Assembly (NCBI GenBank): GCA_039090855.1
Contig: CM077011.1
Location: forward strand, 41,373,501 to 41,437,500
Reading direction: 5' to 3'
Origin: Macrothele yani
Lineage: Eukaryota; Arthropoda; Arachnida; Araneae; Macrothelidae
Length of the DNA: 64,000 bases
Shown: positions 33,147-45,829 of the stretch, in pieces
How the letters are laid out: every line of letters starts with the position of its first letter
Numbering within the stretch: the stretch's first letter is position 1
Program-made: the position numbers and the translations under genes
Notes under the pieces: model-generated
Databases searched by the model: none
Told to the model about the DNA's origin: nothing
Seen by the model: only the letters and a program-made list of their open reading frames with translations

Positions 33147-34544
33147 CACTCACGGACAATGAAATTTGCGCACCAAGAAGAAAACATGCTGCAACCACAA
33201 AACTTTGCAAATAGCTAGGGTGCGTGCTGGTATGCAAATGATCCACGTTTGTTGCGATTGTTCATGACCGCACACTCTGTGGGGGCGCTGCAAGCACGAC
33301 AGGAAGCCTTATATAAACCGGCGTGTAGTTGATGACCCATGAAAGCGAAAAGCATTGGCCGACGCAAACAAGAGTACCGAGTGACACGAATGCCAGATAG
33401 ACGCCAGAGACGTCGATTTACGCAAGTACGAACTTTGAGAGAGGCCTGAGAAAGGCAGGGTGGTTGGCGCACCGTATAGTCCGCCACTGGGATCGCTCTG
33501 ACCATACCGTCCGACTGTGTTGGGAGCAGTGGACACGTGGCGGCACTGCCACGTGGCAGAACGGTTCCGTACGAATCAGGAGGACAATTAGTAGAAAGGA
33601 TCGACGGATCGTGCGCCAGGCACGAACTGATGCCACGAGTACCCCGCCCACTGTAAAGTCAGATGTATGGGCCCCTGTGTGCTTACGCGCCATTTCCCGA
33701 CGCCTCGCGGTAGCGAAACCTCGTTCCCAGCTCCCCTTACGTGTGCTGCTATTAACACCGGAACATCTGCGGCTCCGTGTGCAGTGGTACCAGGCCAAAG
33801 CGACGTGGAGCGCCACAGACTGGAGACGTGGGGTGTTCAGCAATGAGTACCGCTTCGTTTTGGGGACCAGATGATCATCGTGTCCGGGTGTGAAGGTCCC
33901 TGGATCAACGGCACAATTCCAACTTCGCCACTGAGTGCCAAGCCTCCCCCACTGCAGGCATTATGATCTGGGGAGCCATAGCCTACGATAGCCGATCAGC
34001 TGTAGTAGTGGTACTTGGATCATTGACTAGCCAGAGGTATGTGGATGTGATCCAACGGCTCCATGGGCTCCCATTCCTGGCCAGGATTCCAGGTGCGCTA
34101 TACCACCAGGGTAATGACAGACCGCATACGGCTTGGGTTGCCTAGGCCTGCCTACGTCATGTCCGCACACTCTCATGGCCTGCCCGCTCCTCACACATAT
34201 CCCCTATCCAGCATGTGTGGACCACTTGAAACGCCAGCTGCCGCCATGACACAGTATCCGGGAGTTGGAGCACATCGTCCAACACGTGTGGGCCAGTCTA
34301 CCACAGGATAACATCTGGCGTCTGTTCGCATCTATGCTGGACCGTATTGCAGCGTGTATAGCCGCACGAGGCTATGCGAAGCGCTATTGAAGATGACCGG
34401 ACTGCGTGCCACAGATCCCTCAGTAATTGTCCTGCAGCTCTGTTTTTGCCATTATGTGTATCATTTATCTGAATTTACGTCCATAAAATTTCAGTTCAAT
34501 CCGATGCTTCTTTCCTGGTGCGCAAACTTCATTGTCCGTGAGTG
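33147..34544 (+). mobile_element. Tc1-like element H, transposase decayed
   Basis: A 1398-bp element flanked by TA (33145-33146, 34545-34546). Terminal repeats CACTCACGGACAATGAAATT and complement are nearly perfect. Coding traces: MPDRRQRRRFTQVRTLRE near 33390, ALTIPSDCVG/DHTVRLCWEQWTRGGTATW near 33510, GIMIWGAIAYDSRSAVVVVLGSLTSQRYVDVIQ near 33960, GLPFLARIPGALYHQGNDRPHTA near 34070, LDRIAACIAARG-like C terminus near 34350. The motif is QGND, so the second catalytic Asp is Gly, as in element D. A sister copy of D with better-preserved ends. Confidence 0.87.
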
Positions 34545-34559
34545 TACATCAAAAATAGA

Positions 34560-35150
34560 AATCTACACTCATGTCCCCTAGTGGTAAAATCGTTCTCCTC
34601 AAAATTAGAAATTATACGCAGAATATTTCCTGATGGGAGCTCTATCCGATGGAAAAAGAATTTTTCAAATCGGACTTTTAGAAGCAGAGATGTCTGAGGA
34701 ACAGTAATTTTCTTTTACGCCTCCTCGTCGAAAATCTGTGCCCTACTTGAAAGAGAAAGTTTTCCCGGAATAGTCTTCGTAGAAATGGTACCGAAGGAAA
34801 GAAAGATCTTTTTTCAATCGATTACTTAAAAGCGATGATATGGAGTAAATTCTATTTGAATTCGATATCATCTACATTTCCGCCTTCAAGTGGCAACGTT
34901 ATACTATTATTCTGGGAACAGTTTCTTTTCAAAAAAAGGAGCATTGTTGGGAAAAGTTTTTTTTCAAAGAAAGGAACATCGTTCCACATTTCAAGCTTCT
35001 TAATGCAAAACAAAAAAATTCGAATCTGTCTGCTAGCTGCAGAGATATGGTGTCCACAGACAGACAGATGGACGGACAAAGTGATAAAATCTATGTTTAT
35101 GCTAACAAAAAATGTGCTAAAAAAGGTGTAATAAAATAATGCTGTGTCCG
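34560..35150. repeat. Family A satellite block
   Basis: Three to four units with AATTTTTCAAATCGGACTTTTA, GAAGCAGAGATGTCTG, and GC/GG-rich motifs at each unit. It ends in ACAGACAGACAGATGGACGGACAAAG near 35060, a boundary sequence that also closes the 54.9-kb block. Confidence 0.7.
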
Positions 35151-35298
35151 GAGTCACCCAAAATTTTCAGTTTGAGTTCAAGGAAACAGAAAAAAGCATC
35201 AAAAGAAAGTACTCACAAAATTTCACCCAAAAATTGGTTCTAACACGGAGCAATGAAACTGAACTATGAACACAGCAATCAGACGTTATTATTTTTTT

Positions 35299-35506
35299 AA
35301 TTGGGGGTTTAACGACCACCGTGAGCAACTCAATTGGCTATAAGCAGTCGCCCGTCCCTAATTTAGGGTCACTGGTTCCAGGGAAGGGAGAGAGCCAGTG
35401 CCGTAAGACAAACACAACATCCATGCCTTACCGGGATTCGAACCCGGACCCATCTCGCACGAATGATCATAAGCCATCGCTCAGACCACTGCGCCACAGG
35501 GGCGGC
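35299..35506 (-). mobile_element. SINE family 1 copy
   Basis: Reverse-strand, well preserved. Complement of B box near 35440. Flanks GCAATCAGA (35275-35283) and GCAATTAGA (35506-35514) may be a decayed duplication. Confidence 0.9.
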
Positions 35507-35531
35507 GCAATTAGATATCTCTTTATTGCAT

Positions 35532-35759
35532 GTATTTTACTGTTTCTTACGTCAGAAAACTTTAAAACTGCATCGTCCAAGAACGGGAATCGAATCCGTA
35601 TCTCCGCATTTCCGTTCGAGCATGCTATCCGTTACACCACCCAGGACGGTGAAATTCCAAGTTTCTGAAAGATAAGAACCAGAATAATCTCTGATTCTCG
35701 TTGCAGGGCGATGTAAGTTTTCTTAGGTGGCTAATGTTACGTGAGAAACAGTAAAATAC
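35532..35759. mobile_element. tRNA-like sequence between inverted ends
   Basis: Outer ends 35532-35552 and 35739-35759 are inverted repeats with one mismatch in 21 bp, plus an inner AGAAAACTT/AAGTTTTCT pair. Inside, on the minus strand, is a tRNA-like stretch (about 35580-35652) with B box GGATTCGATTCCC and an A-box-like GGTGTAACGGATAGC. The acceptor stem pairs poorly, so it is not a working tRNA gene. Its architecture recalls the family 4 foldback elements, but the sequence differs. Confidence 0.6.
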
Positions 35760-35969
35760 ACGCAATTCAGAGATGTCTGCTTGCTGTGTTCATAATTCAG
35801 ATAAATTTCCACGTAATATGTGAAGAATATTTCTTCCGAACTATCTAAGGATGGGTGACTTCCTCTTTATCTCTTCCCGGGTTACGCCAAGCATCCACCT
35901 CTCCGTGCTTGTTTCAGTTGTCTTCAGCCTCTCTATATCTTTTTAGCATACCTTTTGTAAAACAAGTTA

Positions 35970-36480
35970 GTAAAATCATACAATGCATTGATTATTATAT
36001 GTTTTCCAACATACCAGAAATCATTATTCAAGTTATTACTCAAGTTATAAGGATAATGACTGGGGAATAAATCTCGCTTCTATGTCCTGACCTTCGATAC
36101 CATTTCGATGATATTCAACAGAATTGGTTCAGTATACCTCCGGAATAACATGATAAAATTTTGTCGCAATCGAAGTATTTGTACTTAAGTTATGACGCAT
36201 TAGGGTAATAGAATGCATCCCGCTCTTTTGTCCTGAACTTTGACCCCATTTCGCCCATTTTCAATAGGCTTTGTAACCAGGTGGTCCCCTATGACATTCT
36301 AAAATTTGATCGAAATCGAATCATTTTTACGCAAGTTATGATGCATAAGGGCAATGGAATGAATCCCTGACCTTTGACCCCATTTCGCCATTTTCAACAG
36401 GGTTTGTTCTCACATACTAAACTTTCGTCGAAATCAAACCATTTTTACGCGAGTTATATTGCAGACAGACGGACAAAGTT
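35970..36480 (-). repeat. Family B units, reverse
   Basis: Reverse-strand copies of the ~146-bp family: GACCCCATTTCGCC, CAATAGG(C/G)TTTGT and ACGCAAGTTATGATGCAT signatures. It ends with CAGACAGACGGACAAAG and the GCTTCTTCAACC-GGTTGGAAAGCG block that marks family B heads. Confidence 0.75.
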
Positions 36481-36499
36481 GGAGCATATACGCTTCTTC

Positions 36500-36790
36500 A
36501 ACCTTCGGTTGGAAAGCGTAAACAAAAGTACGTCACTTCGTTCGTCCGTCTTCGAGCACTATGTTTCTGCAATTATTAGTCCGATTTGAAAATACTTTTT
36601 GTATTAGAACAATGATCCTTTCTTTCCGTTATTTTTTTTATCGAAGCATACCTTTGGCGTTAGACATCGTAAACGTAGATGCTATCAAATTCAAAACACA
36701 TTTTATTCCATGTATTTGCTTCTAACATCCGATTGAAAAAATTCTTTCTTCCATTCGATGTCATTTACAACGAAGACTATGTTGCCAACA
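36500..36790 (-). repeat. Family A units, reverse
   Basis: Reverse copies with TCCGATTTGAAAA, TTTTCGAAGC-like and CATCCGATTGAAAAAATTC segments between two family B blocks of opposite orientation. Confidence 0.65.
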
Positions 36791-38135
36791 GTTTCTTTTT
36801 TGCGCTTTCCAACCGTAGTGTGAAGAAGCGTATATGCTCCAGCTTTGTCCGTCTGTCCGTCCGCGCGATAATTCGCGTAAAAATGGTTCGATTTCGATGA
36901 AATTTTAGTATGTGGTAAGGCTCCACTGGGGACGAACCCTATTGAAAACGGACGAAATGGGGTCAAAGATCACGACATAGAAGCGGGATCCATTCCATTG
37001 CCCTTATGCTTCATAACTTGCGTAAATATAGTTCGATTTCAATGACATTTTAGTAAACCATAGGGGAACACCTAGGGACAAACCCTATTGAAAATGGGTG
37101 AAGTGGGGTCAAAGGTCAGGACATAAGAGCGGGATGCATTCCATTGCCCTTATGCGTCACAACTTGCGTAAAAATGGTTCGATTTCGATGAAATTTTATC
37201 ATGTGGTAAGGGACTACCTGGGGACAAACCCTATTGAAAATGGGCAAAATGGGGGCAAAGGTCAGGACATAGGATCGGGATCCATTCCATTGTCCTTATG
37301 CGTTATAACTTACGTAAAAATGCTTCGATTGAGACAAAACGTTATCATGTTGTTCCGGAAGTTAACTTTACCGGTTCTGTTGAATATCATCGAAATGGGG
37401 TTAAAGGTCAGGTCATAGGAGTGAGATTTATTCTACAGCCATTATCCTCATAACTTGAGTAATGATTTCTGGTATGTTGGAAAGCGTATCATAGTCAATG
37501 ATCGCATGATTTTACTAACTTGTTTTACGTTTTCCAACCGTAGGTTGAAGTGTATATGCTCCAGCTTTGTCCGTCTGTCCGTCCGCACGATAACTCGCGT
37601 AAAAATGGTTCGATGTCGATGAAATTTTAGTATGTGATAGGAAACTACCTGGGGATGAATCCTATTGAAAATGGATGAAATGGGGTCAAAGGTCAGGACA
37701 TAGGAGCGGGATCCATTCCATTGACCTTATGCCTCATAACTTGCGTAAAAATAGTTCGATTTCTGTGAAATTTTAGTATATGGTAGAGGACCACTTGGGG
37801 ACAAGCCCTATTGAAAATGAGCGAAATGGGGTCAAAGGTCAGGACATAGGAGTGGGTTCCATTTTTACGTAACTTATATTGCCTTAATGCATTATAAGTT
37901 ACGTAAAAATGCTTCGATTGCGACAAAACTGTAGCATGTTGTTCCGGAGGTTCACTGAACCAATTCTATTTAATATCATTGAAATGGGGTCAAAGGTTTA
38001 TTCAGTATCATCGAAATGGGGACACAGGAGCGAGATTTATTCCACAGCCATTATCCTCATAACTTGAGTAATGGTTTCTGGTATGTTGGAAAGCGTATCG
38101 TAATCAATGCATTGCATGATTTTACTAGTTCTCAT
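36790..38135 (+). repeat. Family B satellite block
   Basis: About eight forward units of some 146 bp. Signature: ATAACTTGCGTAAAAATGG, TTCGATTTCGATGAAATTTT, CCTATTGAAAATGGG, GAAATGGGGTCAAAGGTC, GGAGCGGGATCCATTCC. Two sub-blocks each start with a head CTTTCCAACCGTAGGTTGAAG followed by CTTTGTCCGTCTGTCCGTCC and end with TTCTGGTATGTTGGAAAGCG. Short frames such as ITRVKMVRFR recur only because the repeat recurs. Confidence 0.85.
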
Positions 38136-39232
38136 GTAATGCATAGATTTTCTGTCAGGGGCGTAAAAGTAAGTTTCTGTTTCCCCGATATCTCTGCTTT
38201 TAAAAGTCCTATTTAAAAAATTCTTTCCGCAACGGATACAGCTCCTTATGGGAAATGTTATACACATAATTTCTAATTTTTAGTGGAGAATAATTTGGCC
38301 TCCAGGGGCGTAAGTATTTATTTCTGTTTCTGATGCTTTTGCAACAAAATCTGAACTAATGAAAACTCGATTGAAATTTTTTTTTCGAGAACCGATACCG
38401 TTCGCCTAGGAAAATCTTTTGAGAATATCTTCTGCTTAAAATAGTGCAGTTTTTCCGCCAGGGGACGGGGAGGAAATCGTATTTTTGTCTATATCTTTGC
38501 TACTAAGAGTCCGATTTGAAAAACAATATTTCTTTATCGGATAGCGTTTTTGGAAAAGTCTCTCAAATAAGTTCAAATTTTTCTTAACCCACAAGTGTGC
38601 CACTGGAGAGCGTAAGTTCAGATTTCCGTTTAGAGCATGCTTGCAGCGATAGCTGCGGGACTAAAAATCCTATTGAAAAAAATGTTTTCGGTCCAACCCT
38701 ACGACGTATAAAAACTTTTGTGTTTATTTCCTTCCCAAACTAATACACAATTTCGCCGCTAGGGGGCACAAATATTTAATCTGTTTTCTCGATGTCCCTG
38801 TTTCTAAATGTTCGATTGAAAAAATTATTTTAACACCGGATACCGTTTACTTTGTGAAACAGTATACGTTTGAACTTGGAGTTTTTCGTAGTTCGTAGTT
38901 CAGTCGCTAGGGGATGTTTATGTAGTTCGGTTAGCAACTATATCTCCCCTTCTAAAAGCTTTATTGAAGGGTTTTTTTTTTCTTTTTGTTTTTTTACTGT
39001 AGGCCATTCGATACAATAAAGATGGGTAACATTACCTACTTTAAATAACGCACAGTTTTTCCGCTAGGGGACGTTAAGTCAAAACCTTTTTCTCGCTATT
39101 TCTGCTGCCGGAAGGCGTATTTCAAAAGTTCTTTTTCCTTAGCCATGAAGAAAACTCTTCATTAATTTTTAATTTTTTTCATTACGCAAAATTTCTCCGC
39201 TAGAAAGCGAAGAGTTATATCATGTTACCTTC
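38135..39232 (-). repeat. Family A satellite block, reverse
   Basis: Seven or so reverse units. Each carries a version of CCGCTAGGGGGCG (for example near 38459, 38757, 38900, 39060) and a TCCGATTTGAAAA-like segment. Some 100-160 bp apart with indels. Confidence 0.75.
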
Positions 39233-39234
39233 TA

Positions 39235-40118
39235 CACCGATGAGCTATTACATTATAACTACCCCCAGCCTAAAGAAATGAGCGCGCCTGGAGACCGAAC
39301 GGTAGCGCAGGTGAAGTTCAAAGAGCAGTTTATAAATACAACCTGAGAACCAGCTTTCGGTTAGTAGAGTGTTCGTAGTTAGAATGGGAAAAGCTGCCGA
39401 TTTATCGGAGTTTGATAAAAGACAAATTGTGATGTCTCCAAGATCGAAACTACGATCTTGGAGACGGCTTGACTGGTGGATTGTTCATGTACCGCTGTAG
39501 TGAGTACGTATCAAAAGTGGTGCACAGATAGCCAAACGACGAGCCATCTTCCAGCTGTTTGTCGCAAGCAGCTCATTGATGCCAGAAGGGAGCGGTGACT
39601 GTCGCGCACTGTTCACAGTGGCCGCAGGGCCACAGTGCGAGAAATCACCCGCAGCTACAACATTGGTGATCAGGGCAATGTGTCACAACACACAGTAAAT
39701 CGCAGCCTTCTGCGCATGGGCCTGCGTAACCGAAGACGTCGTTGAAAGCAAAGCATGAAATGGATCGAGATTGGACCGTGGATGATTGGAAGAAAGTGGC
39801 CTGGTCTGACGAATCACAATTCTTGGTGCATCACGTAGACCGCCGAACGCTGATACGCCGATCCCCAATGGAGGCTGTAGCACCTGGATGCTTTTCCAAG
39901 TCGAATATTTTCGGTTCGACTTGGGGTTCGCACTTAATCATCACCACCCCGAAATCTACGGGAAGTAGAGGACCTGCTCTTGGCATTATGGTACCGGATA
40001 CCCCGGGATAGCTATCGCCACCTCATCAAATCAATGCCTCGCCGACTGGCAGCTGTTATGCGGGCAAAAAGGGGGTCCTATAGCTTATTAGGTAGGGGGT
40101 CATAATGGCTCATCGCTG
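39235..40118 (+). mobile_element. Tc1-like element I, internally deleted, source of the 5.3-kb satellite
   Basis: Left end CACCGATGAGCTATTACATT after TA (39233-39234). Right end, before TA 40119-40120, is the complement of CAGCGATGAGCCATTATGAC. Coding traces: MGKAADLSEFDKRQIVM from 39384, LDWWIVHVPL, ACVTEDVVESKA near 39720, then DWTVDDWKKVAWSDESQFLVHHVDRR near 39770 with the first catalytic Asp. The central catalytic part is mostly deleted, and the C terminus reads NQCLADWQLLCGQKGGPIAY before a stop at about 40086. Stops throughout. The last ~50 bp plus ~25 bp of adjoining DNA form the repeat unit of the following array. Confidence 0.85.
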
Positions 40119-43100
40119 TATATTTCTTCGTTATTCTTTTTAAGAGGGTCCTATAGCTTATTAGGTAGGTGGTCATAATGGCTCATCGCTGTATATTTCT
40201 TCTTTATCCTTTTTAAAGGGCTCCTATAGCTTATTAGGTAAGTGTTCATAATGCCGCATCGCTGTATATTTCTTCTTTATACTTTTTAAGGGGATCCTAT
40301 AGCTTATTAGGTAGGTGGTCATAATGGCTCATCGCTGTATATTTCTTCTTTATACTTTTTAAGGGGCGCTATGGCTTATAGCTTATTAGGTAAGTGGATA
40401 TTATAGTTTATTAGGTACGTGGTCATAATGGCTTATCGCTGTATATTTCTTCGTTATACTTTCTTAAGGGGGTCCTATAGCTTATTAGGTAGATGATCAT
40501 AATGGCTTATCGCTGTATATCTCTTCTTTTTACTTTTTAAGGGGGTCCTGTAGCTTATTAGATAGGTAGATGCTATAGTTTATTAGGTAGGTGGTCATAA
40601 TGGCTCATCGCTGTATATTTCTTCGTTATTCTTTTTAAGGGGGTCCTACAGCTTATTAGGTAGGTGGTCACGATGGCTCATCACTGTATATTTCTTCTTT
40701 ATACTTTTAAGGGGCTCCTATAGCTTATTAGGTAGGTGGTCATAATGGCTCATCGCTGTATATTTCTTCTTTATCCGTTTTAAAGGGCTCCTATAGCTTA
40801 TTAAGTAGGTGTTCATAATGCCTCATCGCTGTATATTTCTTCTTTATACTTTTTAAGGGGTCCTATAGCTTATTAGGTAGGTGGTCATAATGGCTCATCG
40901 CTGTATATTTCTTCTTTATAATTTTTAAGGGACGCTATAGTTTATTAAGTAGGTCGATACTATAGTTTATTAGGTAGGTTCTCATAATGGCTCATCGCTG
41001 TATATTTCTTTGTTATACTTTTTAAGGGGGTCCTATAGCTTATTAGGTAGGTGGTCACGATGGCTCATCGCTGTATATTTCTTCTTTATACTTTTTAAGG
41101 GGCTCCTATAGCTTATTAGGTAGGTGGTCACGATGGCTCATCGCTGTATATTTCTTCTTTATACTTTTTAAGGGGCTCCTATAGCTTATTAGGTAGGTGG
41201 TCATAATGCCTCATCGCTGTATATTTCTTCTTTATACTTTTTAAGGGGGTCCTATAGCTTATCAGGTAGGTGGTCATAATGGCTCATCGCTGTATATTTC
41301 TTCTTTATAATTTTTAAGGGACGCTATAGCTTATTAGGTAGGTCGATACTATAGTTTATTAGGTAGGTGGTCATAATGGCTCATCGCTGTATATTTCTTC
41401 TTTATACTTTTTAAGGGGCTCCTATAGCTTATTAGGTAGGTGGTCATAATGGCTCATCGCTGTATATTTTTTCTTTATACTTTTTAAGGGGATCCTATAG
41501 CTTATTAGGTAGGTGTTCATAATGACTCATCGTTGTATATTTCTTCTTTATACTTTTTAAGGGGGTCCTATAGCTTATTAGGTAGGTGGTTATAATGGCT
41601 CATCGCTGTATATTTCTTCTTTATAATTTTTAAGGGACGCTATAGCTTATTAGGTAGGTGGATACTATAGTTTATTAGGTAGGTGGTCACAATGGCTCAT
41701 CGCTGTATATTTCTTCTTTATACTTTTTAAGGGGCTCCTATAGCTTATTAGGTAGGTGGTCATAATGGCTCATCGCTGTATATTTCTTCTTTATACTTTT
41801 TAAGGGGGTCCTATAGCTTATTAAGTAGGTGGTCATAATGGCTCATCGCTGTATATTTCTTCTTTATACTTTTTAAGGGGATCCTATAGCTTATTAAGTA
41901 GGTGGTCATAATGGCTCATCGCTGTATATTTCTTCCTTATACTTTTTAAGGGGCGCTATAGCTTATTAGGTAGGTGGATACTATAGTTTATTAGGTAGGT
42001 GGTCATAATGGCCCATCGCTGTATATTTCTTCTTTATACTTTTTAAGGGGGTCCTATATCTTATTAGGTAGGTGGATACTCTAGTTTATTAGGTACGTGG
42101 TCATAATGGCTTATCGCTGTATATTTCTTCGTTATACTTTTTTAATGGGGTCCTATAGCTTATTAGGTAGGTGGTCATAATGGCTCATCGCTGTATATTT
42201 TTCTTTATACTTTTTAAGGGGGTCCTATAACTTACTAAGCAGGTGGTCATAAAGGCTCATCGCGGTATATTTCTTCTTTATACTTTTTAAGGGGATCCTA
42301 TAGCTTATTAGGTAGGTGGTCATAATGGCTCATCGCTGTATATTTTTCTTTCTACTTTTTAAGGGGGTCCTATAACTTACTAAGCAGGTGGTCATAAAGG
42401 CTCATCGCGGTATATTTCTTCTTTATACTTTTTAAGGGGATCCTATAGCTTATTAGGTAGGTGGTCATAATGGCTCATCGCTGTATATTTTTCTTTCTAC
42501 TTTTTAAGGGGGTCCTATAACTTACTAAGCAGGTGGTCATAAAGGCTCATCGCGGTATATTTCTTCTTTATACTTTTTAAGGGGATCCTATAGCTTATTA
42601 GGTAGGTGGTCACAATGGCTCATCGCTGTATATTTCTTCTTTATACTTTTTAAGGGGGTCCTATAGCTTATTAAGTAGGTGGTCATAATGGCTCATCGCT
42701 GTATATTTCTTCTTCATACTTTTTAAGGGGGTCCTATAGCTTATTAAGTAGGTGGTCATAATGGCTCATCGCTGTATATTTCTTCTTTATACTTTTTAAG
42801 GGGATCCTATAGCTTATTAGGTAGGTGGTCATAATGGCTCATCGCTGTATATTTCTTCCTTATACTTTTTAAGGGGCGCTATAGCTTATTAGGTAGGTGG
42901 ATACTATAGTTTATTAGGTAGGTGGTCATAATGGCTCATCGCTGTATATTTCTTCTTTATACTTTTTAAGGGGGTCCTATAGCTTATTAGGTAGGTGGAT
43001 ACTCTAGTTTATTAGGTACGTGGTCATAATGGCTTATCGCTGTATATTTCTTCGTTATACTTTTTTAATGGGGTCCTATAGCTTATTAGGTAGGTGGTCA

Positions 43101-45352
43101 TAATGGCTCATCCCTGTATATTTCTTCTTTATACTTTTTAAGGGGGTCCTATAACTTACTAAGCAGGTGGTCATAAAGGCTCATCGCGGTATATTTCTTC
43201 TTTATACTTTTTAAGGGGATCCTATAGCTTATCAGGTAGGTGTTCATAATGACTCATCGTTGTATATTTCTTCTTTATACTTTTTAAGGGGGTCCTATAG
43301 CTTATTAGGTAGGTGGTCATAATGGCTCATCGCTGTATATTTCTTCTTTATAATTTTTAAGGGACGCTATAGCTTATTAGGTAGGTGGATACTATAGTTT
43401 ATTAGGTAGGTGGTCACAATGGCTCATCGCTGTATATTTCTTCTTTATACTTTTTAAGGGGCTCCTATAGCTTATTAGGTAGGTGGTCATAATGGCTCAT
43501 CGCTGTATATTTCTTCTTCATACTTTTTAAGGGGGTCCTATAGCTTATTAAGTAGGTGGTCATAATGGCTCATCGCTGTATATTTCTTCTTTATACTTTT
43601 TAAGGGGATCCTATAGCTTATTAAGTAGGTGGTCATAATGGCTCATCGCTGTATATTTCTTCCTTATACATTTTAAGGGGCGCTATAGCTTATTAGGTAG
43701 GTGGATACTATAGTTTATTAGGTAGGTGGTCATAATGGCTCATCGCTGTATATTTCTTCTTTATACTTTTTAAGGGGGTCCTATAGCTTATTAGGTAGGT
43801 GGATACTCTAGTTTATTAGGTACGTGGTCATAATACCTTATCGCTGTATATTTCTTCGTTATACTTTTTTAATGGGGTCCTATAGCTTATTAGGTAGGTG
43901 GTCATAATGGCTCATCCCTGTATATTTTTCTTTATACTTTTTAAGGGGGTCCTATAACTTACTAAGCAGGTGGTCATAAAGGCTCATCGCGGTATATTTC
44001 TTCTTTATACTTTTTAAGGGGATCCTATAGCTTATTAGGTAGGTGGTCATAATGGCTCATCGCTGTATATTTTTCTTTCTACTTTTTAAGGGGGTCCTAT
44101 AACTTACTAAGCAGGTGGTCATAAAGGCTCATCGCGGTGTATTTCTTCTTTATACTTTTTAAAGGGTTCCTATAGCTTATTAGGTAGGTGGTCATAATGG
44201 CTCATCGCTGTATATTTTTCTTTCTACTTTTTAAGGGGGTCCTATAACTTACTAAGCAGGTGGTCATAAAGGCTCATCGCGGTATATTTCTTCTTTATAC
44301 TTTTTAAGGGGATCCTATAGCTTATTAGGTAGGTGGTCATAATGGCTCATCGCTGTATATTTCTTCTTTATACTTTTTAAGGGGGTCCTATAGCTTATTA
44401 GGTAGGTGGATACTCTAGTTTATTAGGTAGGTGGTCATAATGGCTCATCGATGTATATTTATTCGTTATACTTTTTAAGGGGATCCTATAGCTTATTAGG
44501 AAAGTGGTCATAATGGCTCATCGCTGTATATTTCTTCGTTATTCATTTTAAGAGGATCCTGTAGCTTATTAGGTAGGTGGTCATAATGGCTCATCACTGT
44601 ATATTTCTTCTTTACACTTTTTAAGGGGCTCCTATAGCTTATTAGGTAGGTGGTCATAAAGGCTCGTCGCGGTTTATTTCTTCTTTATACTTTTTAAGGG
44701 GGTCCTGTAGCTTATTAGATAGGTGGATACTATAGTTTATTAGGTAGGTGGTCATAATGGCTCATCGATGTGTATTTCTTCATTATACTTTTTTAAGGGG
44801 GTCCTATAGCTTATTAGGTAGGTGGTCATAATGGCTCATCGCTGTATATTCTTCGTTATTCTTTTTAAGGGGATCCTATAGCTTATTAGGTAGGTTGTCA
44901 TAATGGCTCATCGCTGTATATTTCTTCTTTATACTTTTTAAGGGGGTCCTATAGCTTATTAGGTAGGTGGATACTATAGTTTGTTAGGTGGGTTGTCATA
45001 ATGGCTCATCGCTGTATATTTCTTCTTTATACTTTTTAAGGGGGTCCTATAGCTTATTAGGTAGGTGGTCATAATGGCTCATCGCTGTATATTTCTTCGT
45101 TATTCATTTTAAGGGGATCCTATAGTTTATTAGGTGGGTGGTCATAATGGCTCATCGCTGTATATTTCTTCTTTATACTTTTTAAGGGGGTCCTATAGCT
45201 TATTAGGTAGGTGGATACTATAGTTTATTAGGTGGGTGGTCATAATGGCTCATCGCTGTATATTTCTTCGTTATACTTTTTAAGGGGGTCCTATAGCTTA
45301 TTAGGTAGGTGGTCATAATGGCTCATCTCTGTATATTTCTTCGTTATACTTT
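40068..45352. repeat. 73-bp satellite from Tc1 right end plus flank, roughly 70 units
   Basis: 5.3 kb of tandem units. A standard unit is GGGGTCCTATAGCTTATTAG (transposase C terminus and stop), GTAGGTGGTCATAATGGCTC and ATCGCTG (terminal repeat, inverted end), TA, then TATTTCTTCTTTATACTTTT (flanking DNA). Standard length is 73 bp. Some units carry an extra partial copy (GGATACTATAGTTTATTAGG) or a variant AACTTACTAAGCAGGTGG. These variants recur in the same order several times (for example around 42.2-42.6, 43.1-43.2 and 43.9-44.3 kb), so multi-unit blocks were duplicated. Confidence 0.93.
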
Positions 45353-45356
45353 TTTT

Positions 45357-45568
45357 TATTGATGGTTTAACGACCACCACGAGCAACTCAGTGGGCTATA
45401 TGCAGTCGCCCGTCCGTAATTTAGGGTCACTGGTTCCAGGAAAGGGAGAGAGCCAGCACCGTTAGACAAACGCAACTTCCAGATCTCACCGGGATCCGAA
45501 AACCCGGAGCTTTCTCGAACAAATGGTGATAAGCCAGAACTTAGACCACTGCTCCACCGAGGCGACCA
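45357..45568 (-). mobile_element. SINE family 1 copy
   Basis: Reverse-strand copy at the end of the 73-bp array, more diverged than most (B-box region GGATCCGAAAACCC complemented). Confidence 0.85.
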
Positions 45569-45796
45569 ACTGTTTGATTTGAAAATCTCTTTGTCTAAGA
45601 TATCTTCCTTCCGCTGTGAGAAACTTTTTGTGCACCATTTGTTAATTATTGAAGCATACTTTTTAGCCGTTTCTATTTCTGGATGTTTTATCGATTGTAG
45701 AAAGTAGTTGAATTTTTTTTCTAACTTGTTCGATTGACTATAAATAATTTTGATAAATTTTAATCGCCTCGGAAAGGATTCAAAAGACCTTCGCAT
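45569..45796 (-). other. Short unidentified open frame
   Basis: An open frame on the minus strand starts at 45796 (MRRSFESFPRRLKFIKII) and runs about 75 codons before entering the SINE. It is Lys/Ile/Ser-rich with a possible short helix (NKLEKKFNYFLQSIKHPEIETAKK). No domain recognised; may be chance in AT-rich DNA. Confidence 0.25.
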
Positions 45797-45829
45797 TACA
45801 ACCGAAAATTTAGTGTCATCTTTTTGTTT

